Of a stretch of DNA of 64,000 bases, positions 55,260-64,000 are shown in pieces; within the stretch, counting starts at the first letter, position 1; each line of letters starts with the position of its first letter. This DNA comes from Clytia hemisphaerica (Eukaryota; Cnidaria; Hydrozoa; Leptothecata; Clytiidae). Location: positions 160,900-224,899 of the forward strand of contig CACVBU010000757.1 in NCBI GenBank assembly GCA_902728285.1. Reading direction: 5' to 3'. The notes below the pieces were generated by a model, which was not told the origin of the DNA, did not search any database, and saw only the letters and a program-made list of their open reading frames with translations. Both the position numbers and the translations under genes were made by a program.

Positions 55260-56086
55260 AATTTAGAGATTGGCAATTTTCTTGTAGTGGACAAGGATTC
55301 TATCAAAAAGTGGAAACAGTCAATCTCAAAATTTTAAATTAGCAAAGTAAAGTATTTTCAGACACGTTTTTGAATAATTCAACCTTTTGCTCTGATAGCA
55401 GCAATATGAGATATGTTAAACGTGTCCTTTAACTGTAACATACTAAAAGACCTGATGTATATATAATAAGGCTTAACTTAATTTCTAATTCGCGGAATAA
55501 ATTATTGGAATAAAAAGTGGTATACTGATTCACAAAAGGTCTTTTTGGTTTTCTGTCCAGCAAGGGGCCCTCCATACAGTATGCACGCACTAAAATGTCA
55601 AAAATTGAGTTATCATTCCCTTATATGCACGCAAGGTACGCATATACCAATACCCCCTTATTAGTACGTACTTTTTCCATCCCCCCTAAAAAATTACCTA
55701 AATTGCAAATCTTCTGGTAAAACATGAGTGTAACATATTTGGCATATTAAAAGCAGATATATACACATCGTTTTAGAGTCTCTCTGTTTTCTTTGCTTAA
55801 TGTTGAATAATTATTATAAGTTAAAATAAGTTATAATAAGTTAAATTATGCTAAAACCAAGCAAACCTGCATTAGCGAAAGTTGTTTTTTTTGGAAAGTT
55901 CTGTAGATCAAAATCCCCTTAAATTTTAGTATGTTTAATATATTCATGATATTATACCACTCTGAAATTCTTTTGCCAAAGGAAGATCGCTATCAAAAAC
56001 AAAAGTTAGAAGCTGAAAACGGCCAGTTCCCCTAAAATCTCTCGTAGGCAAAAACGCGTCAGTTTACCTCCCAAACATAAAAGTGC
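55260..56086. other. No gene seen
   Basis: Nothing recognised apart from simple AT-rich sequence and a diffuse GCACGCA-containing repeat near 55585-55650. Confidence 0.3.
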
Positions 56087-56236
56087 AAATTATGACGTCA
56101 CTTGACTCTAACTCGATTTTTCATTTTCAAAAAAGGATTTTTGAGTAAGGATTAACTCAAATTTTATTTTTCGAAAAAACCTTTTCGAGTTAGCTAACTA
56201 GAATTTCTTTTTTACAAAACCTTTTTTCGAGTTAGC
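56087..56236 (+). repeat. Repeat of TAACTCGAAAA phrases, inverted relative to 59.7-59.9 kb
   Basis: Contains ATGACGTCACTTGACTCTAA, ACTCGATTTTTCATTTT and CTTTTTTCGAGTTAGC. The same phrases in reverse orientation occur at 59735-59915. A dispersed element is likely; exact ends are unclear. Confidence 0.5.
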
Positions 56237-56751
56237 TACCTTATCGGGGGAAACTTCGTCGGGGAAAATATTTGTCACTTGGTAGTCTAGCAAGCTAGAC
56301 GACTAATTTATACATAGTAGAAATAAAGCAAAAAGTAATGAATGGAACAATTTTAGTCGTCTAGAAACCTTTGTGCACTAACTCCAAACAAAAGAAAAGT
56401 GTCAATATTGCAATTATAATTTTTTCCTGCTCAAAATAATTCTCGAGAAAAAAGAATATGTGTGGATTTGTGTATTGAAAGTTTTTCATTTGAGTTGATT
56501 TCGTTTTGAGAGTTTGTTGTTGCTTGATAAATTGTTTTCTCGCTACGCAAGTTTCTGCGTAGCTAGCCCCTGTATCTATAAGGCTGGAACATCGGATTCT
56601 TCCAGTCGTTTATACAAACTAAATCCCGTATTATTATTACTATTATTAGTATTGGTATTATTAGTATTACACGCATTATAAACAACTCCAGTCTAGTCAC
56701 TTGGCCAAAATTTCGTCACTTTTCCCCGACGAAGTTTTCCCCGATAAGGTA
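56237..56751. mobile_element. Small palindromic MITE split by the Mutator-like MITE
   Basis: CCTTATCGGGGGAAACTTCG plus TCGGGGAAAA on the left (56239-56270) is mirrored by TTTTCCCCGACGAAGTTTTC plus CCCCGATAAGG on the right (56716-56749). The intervening 56283-56695 is the Mutator-like insert. The host element would be only about 100 bp. Confidence 0.7.
56283..56695 (+). mobile_element. Mutator-like MITE with 9-bp target duplication, copy 3
   Basis: Starts TAGTCTAGCAAGCTAGACGA, ends CTCCAGTCTA, and is flanked by an exact GTCACTTGG (56274-56282 and 56696-56704). It is close to copy 1 at 22008-22419 along its whole length. Confidence 0.85.
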
Positions 56752-57638
56752 TCTTGGATTTTTGTGTATGGTAGTAGAAAAATCCAAAAAAATTAGAAAA
56801 ATCAAATAGAAATTCGAAAGAGAAGTAGGCGGAAGGAAGTTTGCTTGTTTTTCTTCCTCCTTTCTTCTTGTGGAGTTGAAATTTTGTTAAAGAAGATGAG
56901 AAATTAGATTTTCTGAATTTAAGTGCCCTGATGTATCTTATGTGTGCACCAACAAAATTTTGCTTCATAAAACTACATTTCGACTTGCATGAGTGTATGA
57001 TTTATCCACACTGGGTGTTCTTTGCTTACTATGGCTTTAGATAATTTTTTTATCAGTTCTACACAGTCTACAGATATATTGCAGATTATTTCAAGGTATT
57101 TCAGTTATGTATATACAGTACATTTTGGGGGTTCTACAAATTCAAAAGGGAGTGTTACAACCTTTGTAATAAGATGTTAAAACAAACCAAAAACTTTTTT
57201 TTAGCTTTGGCATTTCACTTTTCGATACTGCGTGGCCTTTGTGTTTATCTTTTTCATGTATTCTGCTTCAATTCCTTTGAAGAGATTGGAATGTTTTCTT
57301 TGTTTTATTTCCCTTTGTTCATATTTGTATTTTGGAGCTTCAGAGCTTTGGAGCTAAGAATTCGATTTTCCAAACCAATACTCGAATTTTGAATACACGT
57401 TTTTTTTAAGAAAGTAGATTTACCAAGCTGCCTCAATGTTTCTTAAAGAATCAGCCTTGTTTCTTAAAAAAAACATTTGAATTTTGAACAAGAATCGCAA
57501 AATTGCGACTAAATATTTCCTTAAAAATGAAGGTCATTATTGACATATATAAAAAAGCACACATAATAAAGTACACATATATATTTGTCCAGAAAGATCT
57601 GGCATGTTGTTTGCTTTGATTTGGTGTTTAAAAATATG
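56752..57638. other. No gene seen
   Basis: The two ORFs (56693-56968 minus, 57174-57392 plus) have no recognisable domain; the latter is Phe/Leu-rich as expected from T-rich DNA. Confidence 0.35.
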
Positions 57639-57640
57639 TA

Positions 57641-57924
57641 CTCTTAGGTTCCAAATAAACGTGGGGGTTGGAAAATTTTCTAGATTTTAATAAACGGGGG
57701 GGGACCTAATTGCCGGGGGGGTTGGAAATTGTACTTATGAAACCCAAAATAAGGTAAAAATAGGCTAAAATTAGGCTATTTAGAGCAAAATAAGGGGCCT
57801 TCTCTTTGACAGCTGAAAATATTCTTAGAGATTAATAAACGGGGGGGTCCTAATAAGGTCCGGGGGGTTGGAAAATTTTCGAAAAATTAACAAGCGGGGG
57901 GCCCGTTTATTTGGAACCTAAGAG
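57641..57924 (-). mobile_element. TA-flanked G/C-run MITE, inverted orientation
   Basis: CTCTTAGGTTCCAAATAAAC at the left and GTTTATTTGGAACCTAAGAG at the right form perfect TIRs, flanked by TA on both sides. G-runs of 6-8 lie inside. The interior TTTGACAGCTGAAAATATTC is the complement of the copies at 44.1 and 61.5 kb. Confidence 0.85.
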
Positions 57925-57926
57925 TA

Positions 57927-59660
57927 CTTATCAGTCCTAAAAAAAATACAAATTTGAATATAATGAGGGCAATAAGTCTGGTTAAATGTTACTTTATTCA
58001 CAAGATTTAAGGATTACTGAAAAAATACTACTGCAGATGAACTAAACTCAAAAACTAAAACTTTACAATAAATTTACATTACGACAAAGTAAAAATCTAT
58101 CTTTAATAGCAACAAAGAAAAAGATGTGGCTCAAAGTTTTAAAGCATTTAAATAGCTTGTAAACAGTAGACCTTTTTTAAAGAGGCAGCCATATTGAATA
58201 ATTATGTACTCCAGCATAACAATGATACAGCCATGCATAATTACTGTATCATGCATATTTTAAAAATTCAGTAGGTATAGAGAATTCAAGATTTGAAAAC
58301 AGACACTGCATTGGTTTACAAGACTAGCCTAGAGAAAGATGTCAACCATCCACACAGTTCATGGAAAAAATGAAGTATTTATCAAAAAAAGGTTCTCTTT
58401 TTTTTGGTAATCAATACACAGTTTAACAGGTGTCGTTGCGCACGCGCGTATGAACAATTTTCTATTGTTTTGATTTTGGCAACCACATGAAACTTCACTC
58501 TCCCCCGTAAAAAATGGTAGGTAAACTTCCAGTTCTCATAAGAAAACCCAGCAGAGAAATGGTAGGTAAAGAACTCCTTTTAATCATAACTTCTTTTCCT
58601 CTTGATGAATTTTTGTGAAATTTTCAGGAGAGATACATAAAATTGTCATTAATATCATGTTTAAACATCTAAAACATTCTCTTTAAAGGAAGGGAAAAAA
58701 ATGGCAATGTTTACATTTCTCTAACCTTCCAGTCACAGTACTAAAGTGAGCATTTTTACCTACCGCCTCTACGGTGGAGATGTATTCCAACAAACAACAA
58801 TCAATATACCGTAACAGGATCCCACGGTGTAAACATTATCAACCAACAAAACCCACACCACCAAAATTGTAAAAATAAGTCAATATAATTTCTATCAACA
58901 ATTTCTCGTAAAATGTTTTATTTCCAACATTCTGACTGTCTGATACCAATCATGGCTGGAGTCATCATGTGTAAGAGTGACTGTGTATAACAACAAAAGT
59001 TTATTGAAAATCATCCCACGGTCATGGTGAAGCTAAAGATTTATCAACCAAACCAAACTGACGCCAAGTCAAATCTGTCGCTTAAAAATTTCCATGAAAA
59101 TTACAATCGAAACTTATCTCATAAAATGCTTTTTTCAACATTCTGGAGGTGTTCAAAGTTAGAGGTATCATATGTAGAGCCAATCAATACATGAAAAGTC
59201 ATTTGCTATCCCATTTGCCGTGAGATATACAAGTCAAGAAATCAAACAATAACCAACAAATCATGTCTCTTCACTTTTTCATGTCACATCGTGTTTATAT
59301 GGGGTAACCAGAAAGTCAATCCACAAGAACAGCCATCTTCCTTTATTATGGAGTGTTTCAAAACTATTGGTAGGTTGTTTGGAAGTAAAGAAACCCACAT
59401 AGTTTGATTTATTTTAAAGATTTAACTTGGTGAAAACAAACTGCATCTTTCTAGCAAAAACTCATGTTTCAACCTGCTACATAACAATTGCCAGTCGGGT
59501 CTGCTACTAACATGTAATAGTTTTATTATAACCGGGCTTGAGAATCCGTAAGGAACTTGTAACATATATTATATATATAGTTTATCAGTCGACTCGAATC
59601 ATGATACATTACTTATACTTCACTGGGTGCATTTTTCGCTGTGAAATTAAAAACGGGCGT
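57927..59660. other. No gene seen
   Basis: AT-rich. ATGGTAGGTAAAC-type phrases recur at 58515 and 58558. No ORF with recognisable features. Confidence 0.35.
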
Positions 59661-59990
59661 CAGTCAGAAAATTTCAAGTTAACTTTTTCTAAAAAAATCA
59701 TAGCTAACTGGAAAACTTGTAAACGAAAAATAAATTCCGACTTAGGTAACTCTAAAAAAGGTTTTGTGAAAAAGAAATTCAAGAAAAAAGTTTTTTCGAA
59801 AAATAAAATGCGAGTTAATTTTAACTCGAAAAATATTTTTTTTAAATAAAAAATCGAGTTAGAGCCGGATGACGTCTTAAGTTGCACTTTTATGACGTCA
59901 TATTTAGCTAAATCGAAAATTCCTAACTCGAAAATTGCTAATTCAAAGTTTTCTAACTCGAAGATTCCGGGCCTCAAAATTAACCGCCAT
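59661..59990 (-). repeat. Repeat of AACTCGAAAA phrases
   Basis: Reverse-oriented relative of 56087-56236. The phrase CTAACTCGAAAA and variants recur several times at 59935-59965. The minus-strand ORF 59660-60082 with its FELENFEL-type repetition is produced by this repeat and is not a gene. Confidence 0.5.
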
Positions 59991-60204
59991 GTTGTGCTTC
60001 TTGTTTTGTCTTGTTTACAATTCTCTGCCGATCGGCTTCTCGGCATATTTTCAGAATAATTTCTTTTTCTGGAAAAATCCAATCAGAAGCCCGCTTTTTG
60101 ACTGACATCACAACCGTGTTTCTGTAAGTAAACAATGAAACATGGGATCTCCCGCAGAAACTTTGGACATGCCGTAACTCACTCGAGATCAGGCAGCTCT
60201 AGTG

Positions 60205-60930
60205 ATCTCTCTCAAAACATAATGCTCACAAAAAGGTTGTAGCCCATCGCTCTTCGAGTTCGCGCTGAAAAAGAAAAAAGAGGTTTAATGCATCACAGCA
60301 AGCCTTAGCTGAAGAATTGAAGAAGTTAGAAAATTTTAAAAGTGGAGACGCAATGAGTCTTGGAATGATCGAAGTCATAAAGAAAGAAAAGAATGCACTT
60401 ACTCACGTCAAAGAAATCTAGGCTTCAATTTTTTACCTCAATGTCCTACTTAATCAATTCAACGCTGGCTCCTTCATTGAATATGTTTGTTGCAGACTCA
60501 GAGAGAGAGAGTTGCTAAATCCAAATCAGTCAAGAACATGGCAATAGAGGTCGTATATCAAACAGTTTATCAAGTTGTCAAAGTCAACCATGTTATCAAA
60601 AATCTCGCTGGCTCGTATAAAGAAATTTCACAGAAATATCTCATACCGTATTGTTTGAAGTTGGATGAAATCCTTATTTAAGATGCTAATCAAGATAAAG
60701 CAAAGCTCGAAAAAATGAGATTGGATTTAGGTAAAGAATGCAGAAAAACTCAGGAAGACATCAAGAGAATCGTAGACCACGTGGAGTTTCTTCCAAACTG
60801 CCACAAGAAAAAATCAGCAATCGATACAGAGATGAGGGCAATCGCACCTATCACCGAAGAGAAGAAGAAACAGCTCAAAGCAAATGCAGAAAAAATGGTA
60901 GAAGGAAAAGAACTTGATTTTGGATTTTAA
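60205..60930 (+). pseudogene. Decayed partial duplicate of the helical-protein gene (3' part)
   Basis: Matches 45950-46710 of the intact gene over the whole length, from CTCTCTCAAAACAT to the terminal codons and the TAA at 60928-60930. Damage includes small deletions near 60260 and 60480, an in-frame TAG near 60420, and a one-base loss in CTTATTTAAGATGC (60674). The longest readable pieces are 60487-60681 and 60715-60930. Exon 1 and the first 60 percent of exon 2 are absent. Similarity continues past the stop (TTGAGACATT and GAATCAA), so this is a DNA-level duplication rather than a retrocopy of the coding region alone. The AATAAA is lost. Confidence 0.85.
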
Positions 60931-61118
60931 ATCACTTTTGACTGACTTTGAGACATTCAATTGTTAAAATAACACGAATCAACTTTGTTGATCATTTACA
61001 AGAATTTTTCGAACAAAACGTTCAAGTGGGTCTCTTTAAAATCTGACAATGACTTTCAATTTAATAGTTTTGATGAGAGTTTATCGAAAAATAACATTTC
61101 CAATTAGGTATCACTATT

Positions 61119-61235
61119 TAGGGGGGGCGTACGGGGTTTCTGATTTCCAAAATTCCGAGCATTTTTGACCTGATTTCCGATATTCCGCAAAAATATTTCA
61201 CTAATTCCGATACCCAATTTTTTCTGTAGATAATT
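61119..61235. repeat. Partial element with G-run end and ATTCCG repeats
   Basis: GGGGGGGCGTACGGGGTTTC followed by repeats of ATTCCGA or ATTCCGC resembles the left part of the MITE at 46778. No right end was found. It lies about 190 bp downstream of the pseudogene, as the complete MITE lies 70 bp downstream of the intact gene. Confidence 0.5.
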
Positions 61236-61395
61236 TTCACTTAAAGAAAAACTTGAATAAAAAAAGGAAGAAACTGTGGGAAAAGAATATTTTTGCCACA
61301 TACAGTACAACTATCACACCCCGCGGACACCGCACGCTGCAAAGAGGTAGTACGACACAGAGACCAGAGGACACAAATTTCAGTTTAACCCCCTA

Positions 61396-61681
61396 CTCTA
61401 AGGTCCCGAATAGACGTCCCCCCCCCGCTTATTAATTTTCGAAAATATTTCGGACCCCCCCGTTCTTATTAGGACCCCCCCGTTTATTAGTTTTTAAGAA
61501 TATTTTCAGCTGTCAAAGAGAAGGACCCTTATTTTGCTCTAAATAGCCTGATTTTAGCCTTTATTTACCTAAATATTTTCAGACCCCCCCGTTTATTCAG
61601 ACCCCCCCGTTTATTATATTTTGCAAAAATTTCGGACCCCCCCTTTTATTCAGACCCCCCCTACTATTCGGGACCTTAGAG
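61396..61681. mobile_element. TA-flanked G/C-run MITE, near-identical to the intronic copy
   Basis: CTCTAAGGTCCCGAATAGAC and its inverted end are flanked by TA (61394-61395 and 61682-61683). It differs from 44037-44324 only in the length of some C-runs as far as I can see. Confidence 0.85.
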
Positions 61682-61683
61682 TA

Positions 61684-62297
61684 CCTCAAAAAAGGAATAA
61701 AAGATAATGCGAGGGAAGCGAGCGCGAAAAATTTTCCTTGACTTTTCCTTTAAAATCCACCCTTTTTCCCTAAAAAGAGTGTTGAGAAGAGTAGTTTTCC
61801 CTGACTTAGAATGGAAAGAGAATATTCTTTCCTGACCAAAAACGTCAAATTTTTCGTGTTCTAGTAAAATAATTATTTCAAAATTAACCCGGCCAGCTTT
61901 ACAATAGTCAAAGTGTATTGACTTTTAAAAAAATAAAAAATAGAGACCGCTGGGAACCCTGTTATAGAACTGGATTTTCATCGTTCCGAATGATAGGTGA
62001 TGATTTGACTCTCAGTAAAATATTAACGCCTTATTATAAAAATGTTGACCTTCTCACAAAGCCCTCGAGGCATCGTGCCATTCATCGTACCAGCGTACCA
62101 GCTTTGGTCCGTTTTGAAAAAGCTTCAATTTTTCACTGCTTACAAAAGGTCCGCAAATGAAATAAGATTGTGTTGTGGAGCAATCTATACCTATACCCAT
62201 CATATGTGCACGCGAACGCCGCTAGGATCTAGCGCGCGCTTGTGCTTGACGTCATTGATTCAGAAAGCGTCTTTTGTGGATAGAAATTAGAGTGAGG
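61684..62297. other. No gene seen
   Basis: AGCGAGCGCGAAAAATTTT near 61719 is the inverse of a phrase near 39856. The ORFs 61918-62290 have no recognisable domain. Confidence 0.3.
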
Positions 62298-63947
62298 TTA
62301 AGTGGGAGTCACATGAAGTTTTGAGATTTGGTGAAAAAATTATCGATTTCGAGATTTTGTGCGTTTTATGACCCTATACCCTTTCTGAACACACTCTGAA
62401 AATTTTAAGGTCGTAGCATTTATATTTCCTGAGATATAAGGTTTTTTCTAGACCCTGATCTAAAGTATTTTCCTTAGCAACGAAAAATCATACCCGTTGC
62501 CTGATTTCTTTATGGCTGATCTAAACATAGGATCATGACATACCAAACGAAAGATCTTTTTACGCCCTTTTCGGGCGTCTAAATCAATACCGCCTTTTTT
62601 TCGCGGGATTTCTTAATATGACGTGATCAAAGATGGTAACCAAAGAAATGATATTTTTAAAAACATACAAATTTTGGAGGCTGTCAGCCAGTCAGCAGTG
62701 ATTTTGACTATGAAAACTGCTTTAATTTGGAAATGTTGGATTGACTGATGACATTTTCAGCTCTTTAATGTCATTCTTCTCAACTAAGAAAGCTTGAGCT
62801 AGGTGAAACCAAAGACTTGATTCTCAAACTCAACGTTTTCGATATGAACTTAGTTTGACGACACCGGAAAACTTATTGAAGGACAAAGACCAAAAGGCAT
62901 ATTCAATGATGTATCTATTTAAAGATCCAAGTGTTAAAGGATTTGAAAGCCTGGAGGCTGGTTTAACAATTGTGTGTAATGAATTATTGAAGGTCTGGGG
63001 CGCTCCCTCCGGCTCCGCCCTCTGGCTGGATTATTTACATTCACGAAGAAATCGTGCACGACTAGATGGATCCACTAAGTGGATTCTTGTATCACAACAG
63101 ATCAACTTTAGATTAACCTATAACTGGCAGAATCAGTGAGGAAATATACTAGGATGATCTATTACATTGAAAATATGGTTTTTGTTGTGAAAACACATTT
63201 AAATTGACTCAAATCAATGTTGACGTGGAGTTTGGCGCAAAATTTTAGGATTGGCGCACATCATGTGAAAGTGATAATTTGGAATTTCTGGACTATTTTG
63301 ATATTTCAAAGCCTTTTTTAAAGTATATAAAGTAGAACTATAGTCCAATTTACTCAAACAGCGAAAGAATTTTGTAAAACGGTCGATTTATTACAGAGAA
63401 ATAGAGATATATATCTACTTCTGACTTTGCGGTCTGTTTTCTCAAAATAGGTTTCAGGGGGTTTTCGCGCAGCTTGGCAACGTTTTCTCAGGATTGACAA
63501 GTGCTATGAACTTGAAATTTTCAGGAGAAATTCAATTTATGGTCTAGAGTGTTATGAATGGATTACATTTTTGAAAAAATACTTTTTTGATTTCTAAATT
63601 CAAAAAATGCATTTTTTAGTTTCCAGACCCCCTGGAATGAAATTTCAAAAAAAAATTCCATTCATAACACTCCTTATCCAAATATTAACAAGCTGCAAAA
63701 AAAATTTTTGTGATAGGTTTTGTAGATTTTTCTAAAACGTTGACACAATATTTTCACAGTACATTACCCCCTGGCTGATTTTACCCCCGTCTTGGCTATT
63801 TTTAGACTTTTTTTTACACTTTTGAAATCATCTATTGTTAAGTTACCTCTGTAGAAAATTTCATTTAAAAATCTCTTCAAGTTCAAAAGTTATACAGGAA
63901 AATGTAAAAAATCAACTTTCTCAATTTTTCATGTGACTCCCACCTAA
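62298..63947. mobile_element. Possible ~1.65-kb TIR element
   Basis: TTAAGTGGGAGTCACATGAA at 62298 is mirrored at 63928-63947 with one mismatch. Inside, GAGTGTTATGAATGG (63548) and CCATTCATAACACTC (63658) form a secondary hairpin. No target duplication is clear. Confidence 0.5.
62855..63139 (+). CDS. Small ORF inside the TIR element; hypothetical
   Basis: 94 codons starting MTTPENLLKDKDQKAYSMMY. The first ~48 residues have a balanced, protein-like composition (EAGLTIVCNELLK). The rest becomes irregular after a possible AAG|GTCTGG donor at 62993. No family is recognised. It may be a captured exon or chance. Confidence 0.2.
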   Translation: MTTPENLLKDKDQKAYSMMYLFKDPSVKGFESLEAGLTIVCNELLKVWGAPSGSALWLDYLHSRRNRARLDGSTKWILVSQQINFRLTYNWQNQ

Positions 63948-64000
63948 GTCACAAATTGGTAAAATCACGACCATGAAAATTAAATAGGATAGTGAGTTTC

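Noticed and set aside
59660..60082. 140-codon minus-strand ORF with FELENFELAIFEL repetition
   Set aside because: The repetition comes from the AACTCGAAAA phrases of a dispersed repeat shared with 56.1 kb; no protein family resemblance.
1..64000. tRNA, rRNA and other structured RNA genes
   Set aside because: No segment with a convincing B-box (GGTTCGAATCC-like) or rRNA conserved core was noticed on either strand; a covariance-model scan would be decisive.

Overview
The window looks like intergenic DNA, dense in transposable elements, from an AT-rich invertebrate animal genome. Eukaryotic origin is shown by a bicistronic non-LTR retrotransposon (LINE), BEL/Pao and Penelope reverse transcriptase remnants, many non-autonomous DNA transposons (MITEs) with recognisable target-site duplications (TSDs), and a gene with a consensus-spliced intron, TATA box and AATAAA signal. 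The only well-preserved host-type gene resembles, from memory, an uncharacterised helical protein family common in cnidarians. A cnidarian is therefore my best guess, but it is an inference.

Layout. 0-2.8 kb: decayed BEL/Pao pol gene (RT, RNase H, integrase) with polypurine tract and LTR start, broken by a terminal-inverted-repeat (TIR) element that carries a Penelope-type RT fragment. 2.8-4.6 kb: two copies of a ~0.7-0.8 kb family with TGCCACCGCAG ends; further copies lie at 17.9-18.6, 24.9-25.6 and 27.4 kb. 5-12.8 kb: hairpins and TIR elements, plus a stretch at 11.4-11.9 kb with minus-strand splice signals. 12.8-14.2 kb: a TTAA-flanked TIR element whose second copy is at 52.3-53.4 kb. 15.5-17.9 kb: a G/C-run MITE, a TTA-flanked MITE and a 142-bp minisatellite. 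20-22.5 kb: several MITEs. 25.6-26.3 kb: a broken ubiquitin-protease-like ORF. 28.4-29.5 kb: a TIR element.

29.8-35.1 kb is a nearly full-length but dead LINE on the minus strand, with ORF1 split by a MITE and ORF2 carrying a PHD-like finger, endonuclease and reverse transcriptase without its YADD block. 35.1-40.8 kb holds a second LINE ORF1 on the plus strand, split by a 4.8-kb transposon. That transposon in turn contains a foldback-type element of about 2.67 kb with arms made of tandem sub-repeats, and another MITE.

43.5-46.75 kb: the intact two-exon helical-protein gene. 46.8-60 kb: more MITEs, including Mutator-like elements with 9-bp TSDs, a piggyBac-like MITE and a foldback at 50.0-50.9 kb. 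60.2-60.9 kb: a decayed partial duplicate of the helical-protein gene. 62.3-63.9 kb: a terminal-repeat pair enclosing a small ORF.

There is no operon-like or pathway organisation. The biological content is one expressed-looking gene, its duplicate, and a layered record of transposition. In several places an uninterrupted copy, or a reading frame that resumes past the insert, fixes the insertion boundaries.
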